Below, one piece after another: positions 9,991 to 22,159 of a stretch of DNA of 64,000 bases (positions are counted from its first letter, which is position 1; the number at the start of each line of letters is the position of its first letter). Under the pieces are notes generated by a model that saw only the letters and a list, made by a program, of their open reading frames with translations, was not told the DNA's origin and made no database searches. The position numbers and the translations under genes are program-made. The stretch is from Berberis thunbergii (taxonomy: Eukaryota; Streptophyta; Magnoliopsida; Ranunculales; Berberidaceae), in assembly GCA_003290165.1 (NCBI GenBank), contig QNQO01000651.1, forward strand, positions 496,001-560,000, in the 5' to 3' direction.

Positions 9991-12830
9991 CTGGGCGGGA
10001 TGAAAATCGGGTAGGCGCTTAGGGGGGTTCTGGGCGGGGTTTGTACGATCTGGACGGGGTCTAGGCGGTCTGTGCGAGTTTTTTTTTTAATAAGGTTGAT
10101 TGTGTTCTTATTTTATTTTTCTTTCCCTTTCTTGGAAAAAAACAATTTAATTGTTTTTTTATTCAGGATATGTCTGAATGTAACAAAGGATGATTACTTA
10201 ATGGAATTCTCAATTGATTTACCGGTACCAAATTTAGTAATGTAGATTTTATCAAACGTTATTGAGGTCATTCATACAATTTGAAGAAAAAATAAAAGAG
10301 TACGTTTGGATATTTGTCCACAAATTCAACTTTGTATAAAGTACCCATCATGACCAACTTCAGTCATTTGAGTTTTAATAAATTTTGTTCATGATTGTTA
10401 ATTTTTCATGTTTATAAATTTTGCATATGTATCTTGGCATTAAATTGGATGTAATTGATAAGGTATTATGTTAAACTTTTGTAAATTATTAAAGTTCTAA
10501 TACAAAACCTAAAATCGCCTGGGCACCTGCTCGCCGCCCGACCACCGCCTAGCACTTTTTAGAACACAATTTGGTGCATAGGCATTTATAATGGATGTAA
10601 TAGATATGGAGATTCTTTTTAACGATCTTGAAAGCCCAAAGACGAACCATTTAGAGTTAACCATCATTTATTGTTAAGTAAATTAAAATTTGATGATAAT
10701 GTTGTATTAAAATTTGATGATAATGTTGTTATGAAACTAATTATAAATTTAATAATTATGCAGAAAGTTGATAATAATGTTGACAATAACAATGAAGAAA
10801 GATCATTGGTACTGGTAGTTGATGATAGTCATTTATTTTTTACGGACAAGATATATAAGTTTTTACTTATTTTCATTTTCACAATTTTTCATTGTTATAA
10901 ATATGTTGTTATTAACAAGTTATCATTTTTATTTTAGGTATTCTCATCAAGGTCTACACTGATGGGTTGGGTCCAAGGGATTAGTAGGGATAATAACATG
11001 GTCATTACTATCACTAAATCGAAACCGACTAATCAAAGAATTAATGGAAGAGTCCATTTTGGTTGTGAAAAGTGAGGGAAACCTAATAAAATGTTAAAGA
11101 ATCTTATTTGATTCAACAATACAAAGAAGTGTGGGTGCAAATTTGAGTTGAGATGGGTCCCACTGGAGAATGACTATTGGAGATTGCAAGTGAGATGTGG
11201 AACCCACAATCATCCTTGATCAGTGTCACTTGTTGGTCATTCGTTTGGTGGAAAATTGAACGTAGAGGAGATTATTTATGTGAAGAATATGGTGAAGGCC
11301 GGTGTGAGCCCTTAAAACATCTTGTCTCGGCTAAAAGAGAGGTCGCCAAATAATACATCAACTCTGAAGCATATTTACAATCTAGTGTGTTAGCTAACGG
11401 TACTGAAACAAAGAGGCAGGACAGTTTTGCAACATACTCTAGAGTTGTTGAGGGAACACAAATACATAGAGTGACATTCTGTTGATCAGGGGAATAGAGT
11501 CATAAACACTTTTTGGGCGCATCCTAATCTATTCAGTTGGCAAAGTGTTTTCCACAAGTAATGTTTGTGGATTGCATGTATAAAACTAACCGTTATAGAA
11601 TGTCGCTGTTTGAGATTGTTGGTATGACGTCCACTGAGAAGACCTTCAACGTTGCATTATGTTTCATGTGTTCTGAAAATGAAGAGTCTTATGCTTGGGC
11701 ATTGGAGAAGCTTGCAGGAATTTTCGAGCCAGACAACCTGCCAAGCGTGTTTGTGACTTATAGAGAACTGACTTTGATCAAGACTATTGAGCAAGTTTTC
11801 CCCAAGGCAAGGAGATTATTGTGCACATGGCACATCAATACAAATGTCGAGAAAATTGTAAAAGGCACTTTGAGGACAATGACCAATGGGCCAATTTTAT
11901 AGATTCACTTTCAGAATTGTATAGATCAAGTTCAGAAGATAAATGGAACAAGGCGACAGTTGAATTTGATAGAAGATGGGCAAAATACTGTTAGTGTTTA
12001 GAATATCTCAAGACAATCTGGTATTCCCATAAGGAGTACTTTGTCTATGCATAGACGGGTAAATTTATGCATTTGGACAACGCACCACGGCTCGAGTTGA
12101 AGGAGCACACTCGAAGTTGAAGCACTCATTGAAAAACTCCCAAGGAACATTCCTTAATGTCTGGAAAAACATACATGAAATGATCGAAGTCCAACTGATT
12201 GAGATAGAGTCATCATTCCAATATAGTCTAACGAAAGTGAAGGCTAAACATAACTTCACTGTATTTTCCTTACTTCATGAGTCGGTGGCGTGCATGGCAA
12301 TTAATTTGATAAATGCGAAAATTCAGAGATGTGAAAGTGTGAAGGTTGAACCTGTAAAGTATGGTTGTGTGCTTCGAACGACGCATGGATTACCTTGTGC
12401 TCATTAACTTACAGATTATCTGACTCCCACAGGGCAAATTCTTGTACGCACCATAGACAAGTATTGGCTGCAGCTTGACACAACATTTATTCGCGAATGT
12501 GGTGATGTAATTATACACCCAGTGTTCGACACCCTTATGAATAGGTTCAATGAGTCAAGTCTTAATCAGAAGTTTGTCATGAAGAGGAAACTTATCGAGT
12601 TGACTTCTCCGGGTGACAGTGTCATGATTGAACCATTAGCACTTTTGGCTGAAAAGGGGAGGTCAAAAAAGAAGAAGTTGGCTAAGCACGAGAAGTCAAC
12701 TAAAAAGGATTTCTCGAGTCACGAATAAGCCATGACACAAAAAGAAATGAAAGACAATAGTTAGAAAATGTCAATAAAAAAATAGAAGCTCGATAATTCA
12801 TAACAATAGATTGATGGGGCAGATTTTGTC

Positions 12831-13442
12831 TTGATACGGGATTATGTTTATGACGTTGTCAACGTCCCAGGTGATGAAAATTGTGGCTTCCGATGCATTG
12901 CCAAGATCATTCAGTTTGATGACGAAAACGGTTGGAAACAAGTGCGAAAAGAGCTACTGATGGAGTTTGAGTGTGATGCAGCGTTGTGGCTTGTAATGTG
13001 GCACAAGGAAGGGGTAAAGGTTGTAAAGATCGCTTTGGTAATTTCAAAAAACCAGGTGCAGATAGATAGGGAAAGTTGGTTTATGGATCCCGACATGTTA
13101 GAGCTTGCAGCGACCCGTTACCAGTGCGTCTTTGTTTGTTATGGGAACCAAAGCACGACTTGTTTTTCCTATGTTTACCCAGCACCACATTTTGACTCGG
13201 GACACGTATGTTTCATGGCACACTTGACTCAGAGCAGCCACTATATTGTCCTTCATATGCAACCGAACCCACCATTGCCCCATACAGTACCAACCTGGCC
13301 GTGTCAAATGTTTTCTTTGGCCCGCTTCTTGAAGAGTAGTTTCGAGGTCCAGCTCGATATTGGTGCGACGATGTTGAACAAGTTTAATGAGAAGAATAAG
13401 AAGAACGCGAAGAAATCGACAGAGGTGGTGACCATAGACTGA
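12831..13442 (+). pseudogene. OTU-type cysteine protease domain of the MULE
   Basis: A 203-aa open frame contains an OTU fold: Asp-Cys motif VPGDENCGFRCIA near residues 13-25, the internal RESWFMDPDMLELAATRY block (about 80-97), and a C-terminal His in SSHYIVLHM (about 140-148). OTU domains cleave ubiquitin-type linkages; in plant FAR1-type MULEs they are found fused after the SWIM finger. Here the frame is separated from the transposase by stops around 12728-12830, so it is probably the decayed C-terminal half of one polyprotein. The catalytic Cys and His are both still visible. It ends at a stop next to a Lys/Asn-rich tail. Confidence 0.75.
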
Positions 13443-13829
13443 TGCACATATTGTATATTGCTAACAATTGTTGTTATGAAAAGCTGTAAATGACAAATGT
13501 AAATGAAAGTCAAAGCATTATTTTGTTAGACAAGTCACCATTTTTTTTGTCAACGGAAGACTTGTATGTTTCGAGAATTTGTTAATATATTATACGGAAT
13601 TCCACTCATATTAGTTTGATACTTTGTTTATGTATGATGCGAGAATGCGACTTTGCGAAATCAGTAAAAAAAGGTGAACATGACCGTAAAACATGCGACA
13701 AGTAAGCTAAATCTAAATGCATGGAACTTTCATATCGAGGTTTTAGGTCAAAAAAATTAGAAAACTAAGTTTAAAATTGAATTACTTGCTAAAAACTTTG
13801 AAATTTTCTGTTATCAAAAAAATTGCAAG

Positions 13830-14430
13830 GTTTTAGGGTTTGTCTGCAGTGGGCAATGCGAGGCATCCCACTATTCTCGCATTGGCCACGGCGAAAAGGA
13901 GTGAAATTTTCAGATTTTTTATTGTTCGCATTACGGAATGCGCAATAAATCAGAAAACTCGCAATGACGAATGCGAAAGAGTTGGTATATTTCACAACCC
14001 ACAATGCGCATAAAATAGGATTCTGCACATTCTGGACTGCGAACAGTAAAAAATTAAAAACAAAATTTGGGTTCTTAGCAGACACTACGACCAAACCATG
14101 ATATTTCACAGCAGGCATTGCGAGGAAACCAAGATGTTTCGCAGCATGCAGTGCGACTAAACTTGGGTTCTACGCCGTTCCAAATGCGAACAGTAAAAAA
14201 ATTTGAAAACAAAAGTTGGGTTCACAGCAGGCATTGCGAGGCAACCAGGATGTTTCGCAACACGTAGTGCGACTAAACATGGATTCTGCACCATGCCAAA
14301 TGCAAACAGTACAAAATTTTCAAAAAATATTCTGCTCGTAGTCCCAAATGCGATTTTTCCTGGATAGTTCGCATTGTCCATTCCGATTAGTACAAAATCC
14401 TGCAAAATTTTCTGAAATTTTGTTCTTAAA
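13830..14430 (+). repeat. Degenerate ATGCGA-rich repeat block of the MULE
   Basis: Blocks of about 100-130 bp recur three to four times. Each contains a CAGCAGGCATTGCGAGG-like start, a GTTTCGCA string, AGTGCGACTAAAC, and an AAATGCGAACAGTA-like end followed by an A-rich spacer. The best pair is about 14103-14215 against 14220-14325. The motif ATGCGA and its complement TCGCAT are over-represented on both strands. The block lies just past the OTU domain, between the two convergent MULE genes. It could be a transposase-binding array or a terminator region; no function is proven. Confidence 0.6.
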
Positions 14431-15329
14431 CCCTTGTTTGATTGGGGGTACTTGAGTGTTGCAGTTTGAGAAGCAAAATGTGAATATACTTGTTCCATCA
14501 GAACGTCAGTATGTAGGTGTTATAGTTGTTCATGGAAAAGCTGCCATTGAAGTAGTTTTGATTCTTCTAAGAGTACCTTCTGTTTGTTAATTTGTTGAAG
14601 TCGCAGTTGTGGATATTTTATAAGAAAGTTAAGACTTGTGATGTTTTATAAGAAAGTTAAAGCTCACCCTACTCTTGAATTCAAATACATAAGTAACAAG
14701 CTTTGAATAGAAAAATTAAGTAACAAGTTTTGAATAAAAATAAAAATATTTAGTTTACAAAATTCCTCCACCAGCATGAATACATAGAATCCTTGAATAA
14801 AACATAATTAATTGAACAAAAAAAAAGTTTATCGCCTCTGAACATAGAATCTTTTTTCATGCCTCGACTTGGTTCAACACTCACTTCCTCCATCGCCAAT
14901 TTCACCACTGTCAACACTAGTGCGAATGTCAGACTCTTCTTCCGCTTGTTCCGCGGTAACGGGTGTAGACATTTCATCTAGCGAATCATGTATTCTATTC
15001 TATTTTGTTGGCTAAGCAAAAAAAAATAACTTGTCGACGTTCGCCCCTTCTTCAATGGAGGCGTTGATCAAGTCACGAGCATGAACAATAGCAATTTCTT
15101 GCAGTGAAACATTAGATGTTAGTGCAAACCATATAAATATTTTAAAATACATAAAGGTAAAATGTTTGTACTTACCCACTTATTTGAAATAAACAAATGT
15201 CTTCTTAGGGAAATTTTTTTTATCTTGTTCGGTAGTTGTACGAAGGGATGAGAAATGCGGTGAAACCAATTCAAGTAATCCACCCCTCGGTCTCATGGCA
15301 ACTTCGCGTTGGTGATGTTCACATAATTA

Positions 15330-16858
15330 TGACATAATATACCTCCTAATTTATATTTGTTAGTGTTTCAAATAGTGTATTTTAGTTTAATTATTTTATT
15401 TTTGGATTTTTGTAGGATTTGGAGTTTAAATGATAAAAGTGCGTTAGCGTGACAAATTTGGAAATTCATTAACAATTGACGAAGTGGAGTGGGAGACACT
15501 CAAGGCAAAGATTAAGATAACCAAAGAAAAAAAATTTATTTTTGAATTTTGGTGGAACAAAAAAGTGATATGGATGAACATAGCCAAACCCACATTTCAT
15601 GTTATTAAAAGAGAATCTAAACAAAAGAGGTGGTTTCCAATTATATTTGGTTCCCAATTATATATGGACCGCTTTTGTTGGTGGTTTTCCAATTGGTATT
15701 TGGTGGTAATTGGGTTTCTAATAAAGAGTTTTGTTTTCTTTTAACTACAAAGAACAACAGCAGATAAAAGAGGACAACAACCAAAAACGGCAAAGAGTGG
15801 TTGATTTTAGTTGATTTGCACAAAAAGATACAACATATTTGATTTCCAATTGGGACCAATGAGGAGTTTGTTTCCTTTTTACCACAAACATAGCAGGACT
15901 TTTGTTTACAATTTAAATTGGGCTTCCAATTGGTTTTGTGGAGTTTTTTAGAGTTTCTTTCTTAGGGAGATAACGCATGCAGCAGTGGCCGAAATGAAGC
16001 AGCCAGAAGGCGCAGGACGCAATACAACAGCAGTGGAGACGTTGTCCAATAGAAGGCACAGTACAGCAGGGTACGCATCGCTAATCCACCACGCGCTGCC
16101 ATGCAGATGAAGCTCCAAACCGTTGTTGCCGTTATCACCCTCACCATGTGTCACTAAACTCCACGCAAGGTAAAGAGGTGAACTCCTAGATGTAACTCAC
16201 TTAATTGGTATTTGATTTGTTTTATGCTTTCACGATGAATAATGGTGTTTATGATTTTCACTTTTATTTAATATAGGAGTTTATGTTATTTTAGTGACAA
16301 AGATTTCATCAACTTCTTCGTAGATTATTATTTCGGTGGTTGTCTTTTTCTTCTCCATATAAGTCTAGTCATGTTTTTCTTATGTGTGAAATTTTAAAGA
16401 TCTATTAATTATGGTAGGTTAGTTATATGTGATTGTCCTTTATTACATTATTGTCTCCGGATATATCGTAAATTTAGGATATCATATATGACCAACATTT
16501 GTGCTTTCTAGAAAAAGTGAAACCTAAAATCCATTTACATTAGAATATATTGGTGCATTAAAGACTATTTTTCTGATTATGTTGTTAGGGATGTGAAACA
16601 GGTAATTGAGTTATCATAGCGAATCAATACTAGTTGGCGCGTGACATCTAGGAGGGATTCTTGAAACCTTGTGATTTTTCCAAACTTGATTTTTATTAAA
16701 CTAAATTTAATTTCATATTTTAAAATTGCCAGAATTTCTTAAATTTAGGTTCACATAGTTCTTCTTCCTTGACCCTGTTTTGTAGATCATTTTTTCTCGT
16801 GGGATTGACACCCCAATATTTACTGCACTTAACCGCGTGTATTGTTTGGGCGTAATCA
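15330..16858 (+). mobile_element. 5' LTR of an Athila-like retrotransposon
   Basis: The LTR is taken from TGACATAATATACC to GGGCGTAATCA, directly before the primer-binding site. The length (about 1.5 kb) and the low-coding, AT-rich content fit Athila/Cyclops LTRs. The left boundary is approximate and was placed where MAIN-like coding similarity stops. Confidence 0.6.
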
Positions 16859-16863
16859 AATTT

Positions 16864-16881
16864 TGGTGTCGTTGCCGGGGA
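16864..16881 (+). other. Primer-binding site
   Basis: TGGTGTCGTTGCCGGGGA follows the LTR by 5 bases. It differs by two bases from the TGGCGCCGTTGCCGGGGA site typical of Athila/Cyclops elements. Confidence 0.7.
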
Positions 16882-17026
16882 ACAAGTGTCATTCTACAAG
16901 GGAGGTTTCGGGTATTATCTTTCTTGCTCATTGTTTTATTTTATTTTTAGGCCTTAGGCACAGTTTATTTTTTATTTGATTTTATTTCTATAAAAAATTG
17001 CAAAAAGCAAAAAATGACATTGGGGG

Positions 17027-20000
17027 AGTGTGAGTTGGAATAGAGACCACTTAGGGAGACTAATTAGGGTCCCAAATTTAGAACACCCACAAATTCACAT
17101 TGAGACCAAATTAAGTTCTACTTCTAATTCTAACACCATGAGTAATCACGAAGATGACCATGTTCGGTCGCTAAAGGACTATCTCCACCCCACGCGCACT
17201 GCTACTCCATCATGTATCATGTTTGCATAAAGTACACCAAACCTAGATTTTAAGCCGGGTATGATACAATTATTACCCACTTTTCATGGCCTAGAGAGTG
17301 AGAATCTTTATGTTCAAATTAGGAATTTCGAGGAAGTTGTGGCCACTTTCCATAACAAAGTTGAGGCTGTAGACTCGGTTAGACTAAGGTTTTTTTCCTT
17401 TTTCCCTTAAGGAAAAAGTGAAGAGTTGGCTATACTCTTTGCGCCAAGGTCTATAGGTTCGTGGGAGGAGATGACCCAAGTATTTTTAATAAATATTTTC
17501 CTCACCACAAAACCAACGGTCTAAAGAGACAAATTTTTACCTTCACCCAAAAGAATAGCGAGACATTATATCAAGCATGGGAGAGGTTCAAGGATCTCTT
17601 GAATACATGTCCACACCATGGGTATGAGAGTTTGTGCTTAGTCAGTTAGCTCACCAATAGAGAGCGTCAGTTCGTTGAGATGATGTGTAATGGAAAGTTT
17701 TTGCATAAGGATCCTTACGAGGCCACTGAGTACCTAAATGACTTGGCTGAAAAGGCTCATACTTGGACTGATCCAAGTGTTACTGAGAGCATGGATAGAA
17801 CACGCCCAGCTAGAGTCTACCAACTTAGGGAAGAGGACAACCTTAGAGCCCAATTGGATAGAGTGACTAGGGAGTTAGAGGCACTTAAGACCTAGGATGT
17901 TAGACCCACACATACTGTTGCCAGAGTTGAGCTACAGGACACTTGTTTTATATGCGGGGGAGTTGAACACTTAGCACAGGATTGCCCGACCTTGACTGAG
18001 ATGAGAGGGGTTTATGAGAATCAATGTAACGCCTTAGGGATGTACAAGAAGCCTTACTTACCATTCTCTAACACTTACAATTTTGGCTGGAGAGATCACC
18101 CTAAATTAGGCTGGAGGTCCAAAGCAGACCAACCTACACACTCACAGGCACAACCACCTAGGTCGTACAATGTGCAATCTAACAAAAGTTCCTTATCAGA
18201 CACATTACATGCATTTATAGAGGCACAAGGTAAAACTAATCAAAAATTTGAGGTTGCATTGACAGAGTTGGCAGAAGAGAACAAGGAGATCAAAAGCTAG
18301 ATAACCAAGCTGACACGTTCATTAACAGTACAAGAGCGGGGCCAATTTCCGTCATAGCCTCAAGCAAATTCGAAGGGCCAACTTATGGCACAAACCTCTA
18401 CTTCAGACTCTCAGAATGTCAAAGAGGTTGATGCCATAACTACTCGGAGTGGTAAGATTTTAGATGGATCAAGCTCGTCCACGACTATAGGCACCTCCCC
18501 AAGTGCAAAGGAGAACATCCCTGAGGATGAGCCCAATAGGAACATTCCAGTTCTAGTTCCTTTTCCTCAAACACTACAACCTATTGGAAAGAAATCGAAA
18601 ATGCATGGTGAGATTCTAGAACACTTGAAATAGGTTAAAATTAACTTACCTTTGTTGCATGTGATTAAACAGGTACCAACTTATGCGAGGGACATCAAGG
18701 ATCTATGCACTATCAAGAGGAAACATCATGTCAAGAAGACCGCCTTCTTGACAGAACAAGTAAGTGCGGTGATTGAGCAGACACCACCCAAGTACAAAGA
18801 TCCAGAGTGTCCTACAGTCACCTGCCAGATTGGGACTCATGAGTTCGGCCAAGCCTTGTTGGATTTAGGAGCAAGTGTAAATCTAATGTCATATTCTATT
18901 TGCTTGCGACTGGGTCTAGGAGAGATTAAACCCACATCCGTGGTACTACAATTGGCCGATAGATCGGTTAAGAAGCCAAGAGGAATAGTCGAGGATGTCT
19001 TGCTACAGATTGATAAGTTTTACTATTCCGTCAACTTCTTATTTTAGATTCTCATTCTGCAGTTAATATGGAGTCTACAGTTCCGATTATTTTAGCTAGA
19101 CCTTTTCTTGCCACAGCTAACGCTCTTATCAATTGCAAGAATGGTCTAATGAAGCTGTCTTTTGGGAACATGACTCTGGAGGTCAACATATTCAATATTT
19201 GCAAGCAACCACGTGATGATGATGAGTGTCATCATACCTACATGATAGACACGCTGATATCAGAGGAGGCGCTCCTGAGCGCAGAGGGACTTAAACATGC
19301 ATTCCTTGGACCAGGTGATACCTTTCCTCTTATTATTTGTTTCGTGTTTGATAGCTCACAAGAAGAAGAATTGATTAATATGTTACGTGAGCACAAATCT
19401 GCATTAGGTTGGACTATAGCTGACATCAAAGGTATTAGCCCCTTAATATGTTCCCATAAGATTCACTTAGAATAAGGAGCTAACCCCCCGTAGAGACCCT
19501 CAAAGACGACTTAACCCTACTATGAAAGAGGTGGTGAAAAATGAAGTCTTAAAATTGTTAGAAGCAGACATCATTTATCCCATCTCCGATAGCAAGTGAG
19601 TTAGTCCAACTCAAGTGGTTCCCAAGAAATCTGGAATAATAGTGGTGACTAATGATGAGGGGTGCATGTTCCTACTAAGGTAGTGACAGGGTGGCGCATG
19701 TGCATTGATTATAGGAAATTTAATTCTGCCATCTGCAAGGATCACTTCCCACTTCCATTCATAGACCAAATCTTAGAGCGAGTAGCTGGTCATTCTTTCT
19801 ATTGATTTCTAGATGGGTATTCAGGATGTTATCAGATTGAGATTGCATTAGAGGATCAGGATAAGACTACTTTCACATGTCCTTTTGGTACTTATGCTTT
19901 TCGACGTATGCCATTTGGTTTGTGTAATGCACCAGCTACTTTTCACAAATGCATGATGAGTATTTTTAGTGACATGGTTGAAAAATATATGGAAGTATTC

Positions 20001-22159
20001 ATGAATTATTTGAATTCTTTTGGTGATTCCTTTGATTCATGTTTACTTCAATTGAAGGTTGTTTTAAGTAGATGTGAAGAGAAGGGTTTGGTGCTTAATT
20101 GGGAAAAATGTCATTTCATGGTTTCCTATGGAATAGTTTTGGGACACATAATTTCTGATAAAGGAATCGATGTTGATAAAGCTAAAATTGAATTGATTTA
20201 TAAATTACCTACACCTAAAAGTGTCATGGATGTGAGATCATTTCTAGGGCATGTGGGTTTTTATAGGAGGTTCATACAAAATTTTACTGCCATCTCTAGA
20301 CCATTAAGTAGCCTCCTGGTCAAAGACGTCGTGTTTCAATGGACACAAGAGTGTGAGGACGCCTTTCGAACACTCATTGATAGGCTCACCTCTGCCCCCA
20401 TCATGCAGCCACTAGATTGGAGTTTACCATTTGAGATAATGTGTGATGCAAACAACTATGTTGTGGGGGCAGTCTTGGGACAACGAAGGGAAGGGAAGCC
20501 TTTTGTTGTTTACTATGCTAGTTGAACACTTAATGATGCTCAAAATAATTATTCGACTACTGAAAAAGAGTTGCTAGCTGTAGTTATCGCTTTAGATAAA
20601 TTTCATGCTTATTTGATTGGTACACCTATCACTAGTTTGCTGACCATGCGGCCCTTAAGTTTCTTATTTCTAAAAAGGATGCTAAGGCAAGATTGATTAG
20701 GTGGATTTTATTTCTGCATGAATTTGATCTAACTATAAAGGATAAGAAGGGGGTCGAGAATGTTGTGGCGGATCACCTGTCTCGTATGGAGTTCAGTGAC
20801 TCTGCCAATGGCCCATCAATCCGTGATGACTTCCCTGATGAATACCTATTCGCCGTCACTCAAGTACCATGGTATGCACACATTGTTAATTACTTGGTTT
20901 CTGGCGAAGTTCCATCATCATGGAGTGCTCAAGATAAGCGCAAATTTTTTGTCGAGGTAATAAATTTTTATTGGGATGATCCTTATCTATATAAGTATTG
21001 CCCCGACCAAATCATGAGGTGTTGTATCCCTGAAGGTGAGATTGAAAGTGTCTTACATTTTTGTCATAGTGCAGCTTGTGGATACCATTTTTCTATGAAA
21101 AATACCACTGCAAAAATTTTACAGTCGGGATTATATTGGCCTACATTGTTTAAGGACACTAACAATTATTGTCATTCTTGTGATAGATGCCAGAAGTTGG
21201 GTGCATTGTCCCGTAGACATATGATGCCCCTAAACCCCATCATAGTCATTGAGATATTTGATTGTTGGGGGATTGATTTTATGAGACATTTTCCACCTTC
21301 TTTTGGATATTTGTATATTTTGCTTGTAGTGGACTATGTGTCCAAATGGGTAGAGGCTGTGGCATGCTGTAACAATGACAACAACACTGTTGTCAGGTTT
21401 ATTAAAGAACACATTTTATCCCGTATCGGTACACCACGAGCCATTATTAGTGACCAGGGCACTCATTTTTGTAATCGCTCTTTTGAGGCTTTGATGCGCA
21501 GGTATGGAGTTCATCACAAGGCCGCCAATGCCTATCATCCACAGACAAATGACCAAGTTGAGTTGGCAAATTGAGAAGTGAAACAAATCTTGGAAAAGAT
21601 GGTGAATCATGATAGGAAGGATTGGTCCTTACGCCTTCTTGATGCACTTTGGGCTTACCGTATCGCTTATAAGACAATTCTCGGGATGTCTCTATATCGG
21701 CTTATATATGGAAAAGTCTGTCATTTACCTGTTGAGTTAGAACATCGCGCTTATTGAGCTGTAAAAATCACTAACTTTGATCTCAATGAAGTAGGTATTC
21801 AAAGGAAATTTCAGTTAGCTGAAATTGAGGAGTTGTGGAATGATGCCTATGACAACTCCCGAATATACAAGGCGAAGATGAAAGCAGCTCATGATAAGCA
21901 AATTCTGAGGAAACATTTTGAGCCCAATCAACGAGTCTATCTCTATAACTCACGACTTCATCTTCATCCTGGCAAGCTAAGATCGAGATAGACGGACCCA
22001 TTCATGGTAACACAAGTCTTTCCCAATGGTTCCATAGAAATTGAAGGTCCAAAAGATGGGAGAGTATTTAGAGTAAATGGGCAACGATTGAAGCACTATG
22101 TGGAGCGAGAAGAAGTGCCAAAGGAGATCTCTCCGATTGCCCCTGTCTACTTGATTTGA
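17027..22159 (+). pseudogene. Athila-like gag-pol, multiply broken
   Basis: Domains in order: capsid-like gag (about 17130-17900), zinc knuckle CFICGGVEHLAQDCP (about 17945-17990), aspartic protease with LLDLGASVN (about 18859-18885), reverse transcriptase (about 19600-20200; CPFGTYAFRRMPFGLCNAP), RNase H (about 20400-20690), integrase zinc region (about 21057-21190), integrase core (WGIDF, IISDQGTHFCN, HPQTNDQVE; about 21268-21570) and a C-terminal part to 22159. At least ten stops or frameshifts interrupt the frame. The reverse transcriptase catalytic block, normally FMDDFSVFGDS, reads FMNYLNSFGDS (about 20000-20030), so both catalytic Asp residues are lost. The element cannot move by itself. 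Confidence 0.85.

Larger units (their letters stand above)
6465..10066. repeat. Tandem segmental copy B (partner 1-3629)
   Basis: It mirrors copy A in content and order. At its right end it runs through GGTCTAGGCGGTCTGTGCGAG straight into copy C (10068-10950), which matches 7492-8340 and 1036-1883. A and B both carry a TAGGYGG-like string at the corresponding left junctions, a possible microhomology used in the rearrangement. Confidence 0.85.
8968..10569 (+). mobile_element. hAT-like element 1, full copy in the MULE intron
   Basis: It starts CAGTGTTCTAAAAAATGGCC. The right end is TTTTTTAGAACAC, the inverse of the left end. Flanks are ATTGGTGT (8960-8967) and TTTGGTGC; the equivalent right ends at about 1535 and 7988 read ATTGGTGC, giving 7 of 8 matches. 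Both ends carry GC-rich subterminal sequence (CGCCTAG, GGGCGGGG), typical of non-autonomous hAT elements. Without the nested element (9026-9990) it is about 0.64 kb. No transposase is present. Confidence 0.55.
8753..12728 (+). pseudogene. FAR1-type MULE transposase (DNA-binding, MULE and SWIM domains)
   Basis: Exon 1 is 8753-8869 (39 codons, acidic, motif MKLKGFSEVDDV). Its intron holds hAT-like element 1. Exon 2 is about 10764-10850 (VVDDSHLFFTDK). Exon 3 starts at 10939 after a TTTTAG acceptor. Domains in order: FAR1 zinc-cluster DNA-binding region (about 10939-11220; GCKFELRW, CGTHNHP), MULE transposase core (about 11520-11900; VMFVDCMYKTNRYRM, WALEKLAGIF, LLCTWHINTNVEK) and a SWIM-type zinc finger (about 12360-12405; CVLRTTHGLPCAH). 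The second catalytic Asp, normally in TDRE, is Tyr (VTYREL, codon 11759-11761). Stops occur near 11070, 11107, 11218, 11316 and 11390, and after the core at 11900. The gene is dead but clearly once ran on into the OTU domain. Confidence 0.8.

Noticed and set aside
12831..13442. The MULE OTU domain as a relative of the host OTU gene at 27043-28852
   Set aside because: The two share only the generic OTU catalytic pattern. Surrounding residues and domain layout differ, and OTU modules are a known part of this MULE type, so recent capture from the neighbour is not supported.
16864..16881. A tRNA gene at the primer-binding site
   Set aside because: Only the 18-base tRNA 3'-end complement is present, with no tRNA body.
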